Positions 52,023 to 59,679 of a DNA stretch of 64,000 nt are shown in pieces. The translations under genes were made by a program, and so were the position numbers. Source of the stretch: Oscillibacter sp. PC13 (GTDB taxonomy: Bacteria; Bacillota; Clostridia; Oscillospirales; Oscillospiraceae); contig NZ_FOXE01000004.1 of assembly GCF_900115635.1 (NCBI RefSeq), positions 103,112 to 167,111 of the forward strand, given 5' to 3'. Below the pieces are notes generated by a model, which was given only the letters and a program-made list of their open reading frames with translations, did not search any database and was not told the origin of the DNA. Every line of letters starts with the position of its first letter. Position 1 is the stretch's first letter.

Positions 52023-53294
52023 TCATGTGGCCGGGCAATACTGTGGAAGCGTAGATCCGCCGTATGGCATCACTAGGACGGAAGCATGCGGCCCCTTTTG
52101 AGCAAGTGCAGCCTGTACTGCGGCCTGTACATGCGCAAACGGCTGCAGGAAAATACGATGGACAAGCTCGGGGGACAGATCGGAAACCAGATAAATATCA
52201 GCGGTCTGCAGCGCCATTGCAATTGCAGCAGCCTTATGACCGCCAAGCTGAAAGTGCTCCTGTACCCACTGCATCAAATCCGCAGGTCGGGTGGCCCGCA
52301 GCATCCAATCCTCAAAGGTTGCTTCGCCAAAGCCCTCCCGGCAGGAACCCATCAAAATGACGATTCCGCCGGGTTTTACCGCATGGATCGCATTGTCCAG
52401 AGCTTTTTGTGTTTGGTAAAGGTTTAAGTCTTTTGGAGCACCGCCCTGAGAAGCGATGACAATATCAGCAAGGGCTGGAATCTCCACGCGGTATAAAGTG
52501 TCCAAAAAAGCACAGCCAACCCGATGGGCGGCAACGACGTTCCCGGCCACGGCGTGGACAATTTGTTTATGGGCATCCAATACCACATTTACAAGAAAAT
52601 CCACGCCACACATGGCGGCTGCCTCTTCAATATCCTCCCGGAGCGGATTTCCCGCCAGTACCCCTGCACAAGCGTTTGGATGCAGCATCATGGAGTGATT
52701 TGCCTGAATGGCGGCCCGGGTAGAAACGCCTGGCATAATTGCCTTTGCACCGCCGGAGTATCCGGCAAAGTAATGGTATTCGATATTGCCCAGCAAAATT
52801 CTGAAATCTGCCTCAGCAACTGTGCGGGTGATGTCAACTGGCGTGCCGCGGGAGGTAATTCCCAGATGGAGGCAGTCATTTGGATCACTGTCAATACAGC
52901 GAACGCGCGTGTAAATTGCATCGCCCACGAGTTTTCGCTGCTCCGCATCTGTCTGCGGACGGTGGCTCCCCAAAGCAAAAATGACAGTGATGTCCGCGTC
53001 TGAAACTCCGGCGGCGGAAAGTTCCTCCAAAATAGCTGGCAGAATTTGATGGCTGGGGCAGGGGCGGGTGATATCACTGGTGACAATGGTAATGCGCATC
53101 CCTGGCCGCACCAGCTGGTGGAGCGGCTTGCTTTCAATGGGTGCCTGCAGGGCACGGCGCACCCCCTCCGTACCGGTTAGGCCGGGAGAACTTGCTTTAG
53201 GCGCCAGAATACCCAGAACATTTTCGCTGGGAAGGGAGACGGTCTGAACGCCGTCCCCGAAACCGAGTTCTATTTTCATATCGGCCGCCATCAT
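52023..53294 (-). CDS. LarA-family nickel-dependent racemase/epimerase
   Basis: A 423-residue protein of the lactate racemase LarA superfamily, which uses a nickel-pincer nucleotide covalently held by a lysine. Visible motifs are DITRPCPSH near residue 75, GSHRPQT near 109, the pincer-lysine segment YSGGAKAIMPG near 178 and YQTQKALDNAI. The substrate need not be lactate, since the family includes other 2-hydroxyacid racemases. No larB, larC or larE (cofactor synthesis) lies in the window. Its ATG overlaps the preceding C45-like gene's stop as ATGA, so the two are co-translated. Confidence 0.87.
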   Translation of the reverse strand: MMAADMKIELGFGDGVQTVSLPSENVLGILAPKASSPGLTGTEGVRRALQAPIESKPLHQLVRPGMRITIVTSDITRPCPSHQILPAILEELSAAGVSDADITVIFALGSHRPQTDAEQRKLVGDAIYTRVRCIDSDPNDCLHLGITSRGTPVDITRTVAEADFRILLGNIEYHYFAGYSGGAKAIMPGVSTRAAIQANHSMMLHPNACAGVLAGNPLREDIEEAAAMCGVDFLVNVVLDAHKQIVHAVAGNVVAAHRVGCAFLDTLYRVEIPALADIVIASQGGAPKDLNLYQTQKALDNAIHAVKPGGIVILMGSCREGFGEATFEDWMLRATRPADLMQWVQEHFQLGGHKAAAIAMALQTADIYLVSDLSPELVHRIFLQPFAHVQAAVQAALAQKGPHASVLVMPYGGSTLPQYCPAT

Positions 53295-54391
53295 GAAAGC
53301 CGGATCAACTGGTAGGTACAGCTGCAGGGATTGCCCGGTGCGAACAGCATTTCCCGGCGGTCCAGATCCATAATCACGGAAAAAACTGTGCTCATCCGCT
53401 TTTCCTCTGGCTCCGTCAGATCCTCATGACGGCAAATGCTGTCCGGATACCCCATGTGATCCCGGAGCATTTCCTGGATATCCTTCGCTGTGATCGCATC
53501 ACTGGCCCGGTGTCGAATCAGATCCTGTATGCGGCCAAGCCGCAGGTATGTATCCGGCGTGGTAATACGGCCGGTATCCCGAAGAGCAGCCATTCTTGGG
53601 CCATAAAAGTGATTGGTATGGGCAATCCAGCCGGATTCCGGATACAGGACATCAATATCTCCCGGGCCGATTTCAATGGAGACAGCCTGGCCGGCCGCAC
53701 TGGCCATGATAAAATTGGCACAGCAGGCCAACGGCATTTTCCCGGCTGCCTGGATGGCATCGGACAGCGTATGGCTGTTTAAAACACCGCGCAATGCAAT
53801 ATGAAGGGGAACTGTCTGGGCATCTATCCGCTTATCGGAGGCCAAAGCGTTCAGACCGACCCCGACCCCGGCGCTGTTAAATCCTATTTTGCCGACAATA
53901 CCGGCCTCCGTAATCATCAAAATATCCGGCTTATGCGCCTGTTGAATATGCAGCAGAATGCAGCCTGCTTTTTCCGCCAGCTTCCAGTCCCAGTTCTGTG
54001 CAAGCAGGGTTTCCTGATGAGCAGTGATCCACGGCGTGAATGCGCAGGAGGTGCAGCCGCCATCCAGATGTGAGGCAACCTGCGCGCCCTGCAGAACGAT
54101 TTCACTTCGGACATTTAAACACAGAATTTCCGCAAGAGAGAAACCAGAGCCCTCTGCGATGCCGCGGATTTCCTCCATAATATCGGGGTCATAAGCTTCA
54201 ATGGCAGGGATAAAGGACAGGGCATAATCCTTTGCCGTGTCCCAGGTGATGCTTGAGTAGTCAAGAAACATCCGCTGGTAATTTTCAACAGATGCCTGAA
54301 CTTGCGGCTGAGCCAGCTTGCCGTGCTGATAACCGATGTCATGGGGGGAACCGGAGACATGGATCATGGGGAAAGGGGGAGGGATATTCAT
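53291..54391 (-). CDS. C45-family acyl-CoA:6-aminopenicillanate acyltransferase-like hydrolase
   Basis: A 366-residue Ntn-hydrolase-fold protein of the C45/carcinine hydrolase group. GSPHDIGYQHGKLAQPQV at the N-terminus, the cleavage/nucleophile site GGCTSCAF (Cys near residue 113) and LLAQNWDW are family hallmarks; NSAGVGVGLNAL follows. Members cleave or transfer amide-linked acyl groups after self-cleavage before the Cys. No signal peptide is seen. The ATG at 54391 has AGGAG 8 bases upstream; a longer frame to 54625 has no support and crosses the promoter. First gene of a two-gene operon with the LarA homologue. Confidence 0.86.
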   Translation of the reverse strand: MNIPPPFPMIHVSGSPHDIGYQHGKLAQPQVQASVENYQRMFLDYSSITWDTAKDYALSFIPAIEAYDPDIMEEIRGIAEGSGFSLAEILCLNVRSEIVLQGAQVASHLDGGCTSCAFTPWITAHQETLLAQNWDWKLAEKAGCILLHIQQAHKPDILMITEAGIVGKIGFNSAGVGVGLNALASDKRIDAQTVPLHIALRGVLNSHTLSDAIQAAGKMPLACCANFIMASAAGQAVSIEIGPGDIDVLYPESGWIAHTNHFYGPRMAALRDTGRITTPDTYLRLGRIQDLIRHRASDAITAKDIQEMLRDHMGYPDSICRHEDLTEPEEKRMSTVFSVIMDLDRREMLFAPGNPCSCTYQLIRLS

Positions 54392-54464
54392 AATGGTCAC
54401 TCCTAATCTGTAATGTCCGCATCTGCCGAGAGCAGAAGCCGGGGAGTAAAGAATTTCTACTTTC

Positions 54465-54493
54465 AAAATAACGCGTTTACAAAAAGATTTCAA
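54465..54493 (-). promoter_or_regulatory. Promoter of the C45-LarA operon
   Basis: On the minus strand TTGAAA (54493-54488), 17-base spacer, TATTTT (54470-54465). Confidence 0.6.
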
Positions 54494-54640
54494 TAGTTTT
54501 CCACAAGGTAGATCCGAAAAACCAGAAGACGGCAACTGCCATGAGAAAGGATTGAGATGAGAAAGGAGGACGATACGCTGCACAGTCCCTGATTGCAGGC
54601 CACCGGCATATGCTGTAGTGTGCAATAGGAGGTGCTAAAT

Positions 54641-55156
54641 ATGCTCATGCAAGCCGTCGTGATAGATGTACAGTGGGAGCGGCTGCTCGTACTGGATTTG
54701 GAAAGCCGAAAAAGAGTTCTTGTGAATACTCCGGATGCGCGTTGGTTCCATCCCGGTGAACTGATTCTCATTTGGTACAATGGCATCATGACCAACAGCA
54801 TACCACCGCAGATCAGCGCAATCAGTGTTGCTTCGATGCCGCCGGAGGTAATTCCACCCACTGCGCTTCCGCCAGTGGTGCTTCCACCGGTTATACGTCC
54901 GCCACTTATACGCCCACCGGTTATACGTCCGCCACTCATACGCCCACCAGTTATACGTCCACCCGCAGGCCGTCCACCCGCAGGCCGTCCACCCGCAGGC
55001 CGTCCGCCCGCAGGTCGCCCACCCACAGGCCGTCCACCCGCAGGTCGTCCACCCGCAGGCCGTCCACCCGCAGGTCGTCCACCCGCAGGCCGTCCGCCTA
55101 TGGATCGCCTACCGGAAGAACGTCCGGAATCTAGACCGCCGCGTGGCCGGCGCTGA
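54641..55156 (+). CDS. Proline-rich pentapeptide-repeat protein
   Basis: A 171-residue protein of unknown function. Residues 1-60 form a compact beta-type domain (AVVIDVQWERLLVLDLES to LILIWYNGIMTNSIPPQISA), vaguely like RsgI N-terminal or RNA-thin SH3-like barrels. Residues 82-156 are 15 tandem pentapeptides: five PPVIR/PPLIR, nine PPAGR-type (one PPTGR) and PPMDR, ending in a basic ESRPPRGRR tail. There is no signal peptide. AGGAGG lies 8 bases before the ATG at 54641. The tract should form a stiff, positively charged polyproline rod; a spore-surface or envelope role is a guess from its neighbours. Confidence 0.75.
   Translation: MLMQAVVIDVQWERLLVLDLESRKRVLVNTPDARWFHPGELILIWYNGIMTNSIPPQISAISVASMPPEVIPPTALPPVVLPPVIRPPLIRPPVIRPPLIRPPVIRPPAGRPPAGRPPAGRPPAGRPPTGRPPAGRPPAGRPPAGRPPAGRPPMDRLPEERPESRPPRGRR
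54884..55108 (+). repeat. 15-base tandem repeat encoding PPxxR
   Basis: Fifteen in-frame 15-base units. The GC-rich later units are almost identical (core CCACCCGCAGGCCGT), which indicates recent expansion and predicts length variation between strains. It leaves several frames open, which is why overlapping frames there are not genes. Confidence 0.9.
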
Positions 55157-55165
55157 CAGCTTCAG

Positions 55166-55196
55166 ACCGCCCTCACTTGGGGGCGGTTTCCCTTTT
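55166..55196 (+). terminator. Terminator after the repeat protein
   Basis: ACCGCCC and GGGCGGT arms, then TTCCCTTTT. Confidence 0.65.
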
Positions 55197-55316
55197 GTGG
55201 CGCCCTTCGAATGCGGCGGTGCCTTCCTGCTGCATCGTTCTGCTTGAAAAGAGAATATGAAGGTGGTTAGCGCATATCAGCATTTTTACCGGGCAAACTG
55301 CCTTCGAGGTGATAAC

Positions 55317-55517
55317 ATGGCGAAACGAGGAATGGCACGGCCGGACTGGACGCATACAAAGCCAAGAAATGACGTCCCACCGGTTCCGGAGATTCAGGGA
55401 AAGGCCAAGCACGGGAAGGAACCCGTAAAGCCAATTATCAACGGAACAAACGGACCTGATCTAAAGGTATATCACAAGCTGAAGGGCGATGGTTCTGTTG
55501 GTGACAGTAAGCCGTAG
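55317..55517 (+). CDS. Small basic protein of unknown function
   Basis: A 66-residue basic protein (MAKRGMARPDWTHTKPRNDV onward) rich in Pro, Lys and Gly with no predicted hydrophobic core; I do not know its function. GAGGT lies 6 bases before the ATG at 55317, which starts a sequence with coding-like composition. The PDWTHTKPRNDVPPVPEIQGKAKHG segment looks conserved in style. It sits between the repeat protein and the Rieske oxidoreductase and may be spore-associated by context only. Confidence 0.6.
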   Translation: MAKRGMARPDWTHTKPRNDVPPVPEIQGKAKHGKEPVKPIINGTNGPDLKVYHKLKGDGSVGDSKP

Positions 55518-55641
55518 GCAATAAAAAGCCGCCCATGAATGAAAGACGGTCTTCGCTGGCGGATAAGGCTTAACCCAGTACTGCCGGGTGCATCCAAGAA
55601 CGGAATCGTTCCATGGCTGCCAGCTGGAACATCGCATGATT

Positions 55642-55679
55642 CCAGAAGCTCCAAAACCAAAAGGTTCTGGAGCTTCTGG
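55642..55679. repeat. Hairpin between convergent genes
   Basis: Perfect 12-base arms CCAGAAGCTCCA and TGGAGCTTCTGG plus AACC/GGTT; no T-run. It probably ends transcription of the 55.3-kb small gene or of the oxidoreductase. Confidence 0.5.
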
Positions 55680-55718
55680 ATCAGACATAACAATGGCGGC
55701 TTCGTACCTGCTTCCTTT

Positions 55719-57029
55719 TCATGATTCATTCCGCTTCAAATCATCCGTGGCGGGATTATCCAAGAGCGTTCCGTCCTCCGTAAAACGCGAACCGTGACAG
55801 GGACAGTCCCAAGAGTGTTCCTGCGGATTCCATTTTAAAGCACATCCCATATGAGGACAGCGGTGCTTGGATACGGAAAGCAAATTTACGGCGGCGGAGG
55901 AAACGTTGCTCAGGAGCTGAGGGCGCAAAACCGTTCGGGAGGGAGAAAAAACGGCCGCATAGGGCGTTTCCTTTTCCTCGGCCATATCGCTTAAAAGCGT
56001 GGCGGCAATCATGGAGGAGGTCATGCCCCATTTGTTAAAACCTGTTGCAACATAAAGATTGGGAGTATTTCTGCTGTATTGCCCAATATAGGGGACAGCA
56101 TCCAATGTCATGCAGTCCTGTGCAGACCAGCGATATCGCTCTTGTGCGTCCGGGTAATAAGTTCGGGCAAACGATTGCAATTCCGTCCAGTTTCCGCCTT
56201 GCTTTCCTGTACGGTGTGATCCTCCACCAAGAAGCAGGAGGTTCTGATAACGGCGAAAAGACAGGCCGGTTTTTGCTTCGTCTACATACATGCCATCCAA
56301 TTCCGGCGTATGTTCCAAAGCGAGCACATAGGAGCGATGTTGGTACATTTTTATAAAATAAGCGCCATGCTTGTTGATAAGAGGGAAGTGTGTGGCCACA
56401 ATGATTTTGGAGGCGGTGATCTTTCCGTAATCGGTGAGGACAACATTCCCCTCAAAAGCGCGGGCGGCTGTGTGCTCCCGAATGTTCAGATTCCGGGAGA
56501 TACCCGCCGCAAGCTGCAGAGGATGGAATTGCGCCTGATTTTCAAATTTGACAGCGCCAGTAACCGGAAGGGGGAGGGGCAGCGTGTCCACGTATTCGGC
56601 TCCTGCGCCAATCTGTTCCAAAGCATGCATCTCTTTTTCTAGCACATTCGCCTCCTTAATGGAGTACACATAAGCCGGCTGGGCTTCAAAATCACATGGA
56701 AACGCTTTAGAAAGATGGCGGTATCTTTCAAGTGCTGCCTGGTTTGCCTCCCAGTACATACGGGCAAGGTCCACCCCGAAATTTTGAATTAGCTTGTTGT
56801 AAATCAACCCATGCTGGGATGTGATCTTTGCGGTTGTATTTCGGGAGATCCCACTGCATATCGTGTCCGATTCGATAAGCAAATAGTTCATGCTGCGTTG
56901 TGCCAGCGTATAGGCGCATAAAAGTCCGGCCAATCCACCCCCGATAACCAGTACATCTGTTTTCGTATCATGTTCCAGGTGTGGAAAAGCCGGCATTGAC
57001 ACGGTGTCCGCCCATAGAGAATTTACCAT
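55719..57029 (-). CDS. FAD-dependent oxidoreductase with C-terminal Rieske domain
   Basis: A 436-residue two-domain enzyme: a DAO-type FAD domain (VLVIGGGLAGLLCAYTL near residue 30, VATGFNKWGMTSS near 335) and a short Rieske [2Fe-2S] domain with CPHMGC and CPCHGS near the C-terminus. The same architecture is found in soluble oxidoreductases of Firmicutes and Bacillus YhfW; substrates are unknown. GGTGAT, complementary to the 16S tail, precedes the ATG at 57029; ATG 57035 and GTG 57038 are close alternatives. Confidence 0.88.
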   Translation of the reverse strand: MVNSLWADTVSMPAFPHLEHDTKTDVLVIGGGLAGLLCAYTLAQRSMNYLLIESDTICSGISRNTTAKITSQHGLIYNKLIQNFGVDLARMYWEANQAALERYRHLSKAFPCDFEAQPAYVYSIKEANVLEKEMHALEQIGAGAEYVDTLPLPLPVTGAVKFENQAQFHPLQLAAGISRNLNIREHTAARAFEGNVVLTDYGKITASKIIVATHFPLINKHGAYFIKMYQHRSYVLALEHTPELDGMYVDEAKTGLSFRRYQNLLLLGGGSHRTGKQGGNWTELQSFARTYYPDAQERYRWSAQDCMTLDAVPYIGQYSRNTPNLYVATGFNKWGMTSSMIAATLLSDMAEEKETPYAAVFSPSRTVLRPQLLSNVSSAAVNLLSVSKHRCPHMGCALKWNPQEHSWDCPCHGSRFTEDGTLLDNPATDDLKRNES

Positions 57030-57221
57030 ATTCATCACCGTAAATCAGTATGTGCGGATGGAGAAAAATTATGATGACAGAAACCAAAATAATGAAGAGG
57101 AAAAAGAGACTGCATGTTGAAAAAGGAGCCCTTCACGGACTCCTTTGCAAATACGCAGGCATATCTCGCAAAAAGACAAATTGAAAACAAATTCAAATAA
57201 TGACAGATAATGATGGAACGT

Positions 57222-57956
57222 TCAATACGCATTGAAGCAGCGTTTAATGATTCTGGAATAAAGAAGACCATCCATCTTAAAGAAACCATCAATACACAAA
57301 TCCGTATCTAAGCGGTTTTTCTGAAATTTATTGGATAATTGTTCTGCAGTCCGAACAGAATGCGCGTTTATTGGGACTCGGCTGACGGCATATTCTCTGA
57401 AAACCTGATCGGCCGGGAACCATCCCCAAAATGCAAATTGTCGATGTGGCTGGTAATCCATCTCAAAAATAATAGAATATGGGGACTCAAAGTATTCTTC
57501 AAAATAGAAATCAGTTTTTACGCTGCGCACTAGTCCATCCGTGGACTTCAGGAAATACCAAACAATATCCAGCAACTCCCGACACCGTTCCCAAGACGGC
57601 GGTGGAGCATCACTATGCTCAATAGCATTCCGAATATCCAAGAGATTTTTGAGCAAAAACGGCTTTGCAAGCCCATAAAACTCAAATAACTCAAAATCGC
57701 CTTTTAGCTTTCCGGGAAACTCAATTTTGTCAATGGGATAGAGCGCTTTAATGGCCCGAATCCTTTGGTTTAGGCACCGCTTAAGATTCAAAATGCCATC
57801 GCTCATGCTGAAACTGTTTTGGCCTTGCTCGATAAGCGTTTTGGCATGCTCCCAAATTTCATAGGCACGATTTAAGATATGTATATCTACCGAGGAGCTT
57901 GCTTCACAAAAAATTGGCCAACTTAGAAAATCATTAGGTATCCAAAGTGCTTCCAA
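57222..57956 (-). CDS. HEPN-like protein
   Basis: A 244-residue, helical, AT-rich gene unlike its neighbours in base composition. The motif RNAIEH (R109 to H114) fits the R-x4-H signature of HEPN ribonuclease domains, preceded by helices rich in Leu, Phe and Lys. The remaining 120 residues, including EYFESPYSIIFEMDY, are unrecognised. Translation starts at TTG 57956 with GAGAGG nine bases upstream. It has its own consensus promoter. HEPN proteins are often toxins or defence nucleases; no antitoxin-like partner is obvious, so the function is open. Confidence 0.65.
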   Translation of the reverse strand: MEALWIPNDFLSWPIFCEASSSVDIHILNRAYEIWEHAKTLIEQGQNSFSMSDGILNLKRCLNQRIRAIKALYPIDKIEFPGKLKGDFELFEFYGLAKPFLLKNLLDIRNAIEHSDAPPPSWERCRELLDIVWYFLKSTDGLVRSVKTDFYFEEYFESPYSIIFEMDYQPHRQFAFWGWFPADQVFREYAVSRVPINAHSVRTAEQLSNKFQKNRLDTDLCIDGFFKMDGLLYSRIIKRCFNAY

Positions 57957-58021
57957 TAAAATCAGCCTCTCAAAGCCGGGCGTGCCTGCCCAAAGACATA
58001 TGTTCTTTATTCCCTGAAATG

Positions 58022-58050
58022 AGTATAGATAAAGCGAATGGAAAAGTCAA
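58022..58050 (-). promoter_or_regulatory. Promoter of the HEPN-like gene
   Basis: On the minus strand TTGACT (58050-58045), 17-base spacer, TATACT (58027-58022). Confidence 0.7.
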
Positions 58051-58245
58051 ATAAAACGGTGGCGGAGAATATCTGCCGCCTGATGCTTTATTGGAACGAA
58101 AAAACTCACAAAAATTGCGGCGCATAAAATTTGACAGTTCGGATGGAACCTTACCCATGGCCTTACAAGAAACAAAAGATCCGGTAAAGCGTATATTGAT
58201 ACTGAGCGGCAACGCTCGAATCAATGCGAAAGAGGTTTTCGATAT

Positions 58246-59610
58246 ATGGGTATTATCAGCTCAAACAAGTCCATCGGCGGCATTACCACCATTCCCTGCC
58301 GCGGCTCTTTGAATGTGACGATTGGCATGACCGCGGCGCCGGACATTGTGAGCAATCCCACAGACATTGTGCTGATTCTGGACCGTTCCGGCAGTATGGC
58401 GGGGCAACCCCTCACTGACTTGAAGAGCGGCGTAGACACCTTTATTGATATTATTGCCGGTGCGACCGGCGGAGCACCCGATCAGATTGGCTCTGGAAGC
58501 CATATCGGAATCGTCAGCTTTGACGGGACGGCAACACAGGATACTGGCCTCATCACGTCGGTGGCAACACTCAAGGCAGCCGCGGGCGCGCTGGTGGCCG
58601 ACGGATCGACGAACCATGGAGACGCCTTCACACAGGCAACAAACCTGCTGAGCGGTTCCACGAATAACCGCGTTATGGTGATGTTTACCGATGGTGTGAC
58701 CACAGCGGGGCCGGATCCTGCGCACATTGCAGCGGCAGCCAGAGCCATGGGCATTACCATTTACGTGATCGGTCTTATCGGCGATACGGGAATCGACGAG
58801 AATGCGCTCAGAGACTGGGCCACCGACCCGGATATCACTCACGTGGCTATTGCGCCGACCAGCGCAGAACTTGACCAGATCTTTGCCGATCTGGCGGCCA
58901 ATATCACCGTTCCCGGGGCGACAAATATCGTCATCAATGAGGCGCTCAATCCGGATTTTGTGATTACAGGTACGCCGGTTGCCTCGGTGGGAACGATTTC
59001 GCTGCTGACGGGAACGTCTTTCCGCTGGTCCATCGATCAGCTTGGCGCCACCGCCACCGAGAGCGCGACCGTGACCTTCCCCATCCAGCATATCGCCGAC
59101 ACAACGGGCACAAAGAATGTGGATCAGGCCCTCACCTACACGGATACAGAGGGGAACGCGGTCACCTTTGGCAACCCGGCTGTGTTTGTGAGCTGTGAGC
59201 CGACCTTCCCGGCCGATGTCTGCCCGGAGCCTGTGAATGTCACCGTAGAAGGCTGCGAGGACTTCGTGGAGTTTGACGCAAGTGACTTGACTCTGGAGGA
59301 TACCGGGCGCATTTTACAGCTGGATGTCAACCTCCTGAACATCTGCCCTGGCAGGCGGGTTGCGCTGGCAGTGGTGCTGACGGAAGTGGAAAACGGCGTA
59401 ACGGTCCCACGGGGCATGAAGACATTTACCATTCCGGCCCACACGCGTCAAACTTGCTCCGATGTGCTTGTCACCTGCATCCGTTTTATCCTGCCGGATG
59501 ACGGAAGAGAGCCTTGTGCGGAGCGTGAGCTGCAGGCAAAGTTTATGGCGCACTATATCGATAACGACTTTTCCTGCTGTCCCGCTGCTGTGGTGGCTGC
59601 GCAGGAATAA
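58246..59610 (+). CDS. vWA-domain protein with cysteine-rich C-terminus
   Basis: A 454-residue protein. A von Willebrand A domain (about residues 38-220) has the MIDAS residues D46-x-S48-x-S50 (DRSGSM), the Thr in TNHGDAF and Asp in MFTDGVTT. A DUF11-like beta domain follows (about 225-320), then a Cys-rich domain of about 130 residues (CPEPVNVTVEGCEDF, NICPGRRVALAVVLTEV, CIRFILPDD, SCCPAA). There is no signal peptide or anchor. AGAGG is 10 bases before the ATG. It is followed by a DUF11 gene with similar chemistry; I infer a non-Sec surface or spore-coat structure. Confidence 0.83.
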   Translation: MGIISSNKSIGGITTIPCRGSLNVTIGMTAAPDIVSNPTDIVLILDRSGSMAGQPLTDLKSGVDTFIDIIAGATGGAPDQIGSGSHIGIVSFDGTATQDTGLITSVATLKAAAGALVADGSTNHGDAFTQATNLLSGSTNNRVMVMFTDGVTTAGPDPAHIAAAARAMGITIYVIGLIGDTGIDENALRDWATDPDITHVAIAPTSAELDQIFADLAANITVPGATNIVINEALNPDFVITGTPVASVGTISLLTGTSFRWSIDQLGATATESATVTFPIQHIADTTGTKNVDQALTYTDTEGNAVTFGNPAVFVSCEPTFPADVCPEPVNVTVEGCEDFVEFDASDLTLEDTGRILQLDVNLLNICPGRRVALAVVLTEVENGVTVPRGMKTFTIPAHTRQTCSDVLVTCIRFILPDDGREPCAERELQAKFMAHYIDNDFSCCPAAVVAAQE

Positions 59611-59631
59611 TCCTGATTGGAAAACGCGGAG

Positions 59632-59660
59632 AAGGGAACGGGATATCCCGTTCCCTTTTC
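59632..59660 (+). terminator. Palindromic terminator between the vWA and DUF11 genes
   Basis: A 26-base perfect palindrome (59632-59657) with TTTTC tail just upstream of the next ribosome site; it may act as an attenuator within the pair. Confidence 0.7.
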
Positions 59661-59679
59661 TGAAAGGAGGTCAATACGC

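Noticed and set aside
54884..55108. Tandem repeats considered as a CRISPR array
   Set aside because: Units are contiguous 15-base codon repeats with no spacers and no cas genes nearby.
54490..55134. Two other long frames (one on each strand) across the 15-base repeat
   Set aside because: A repeat length divisible by three leaves several frames open; only the frame from ATG 54641 has a ribosome site and a folded-looking N-terminal domain.
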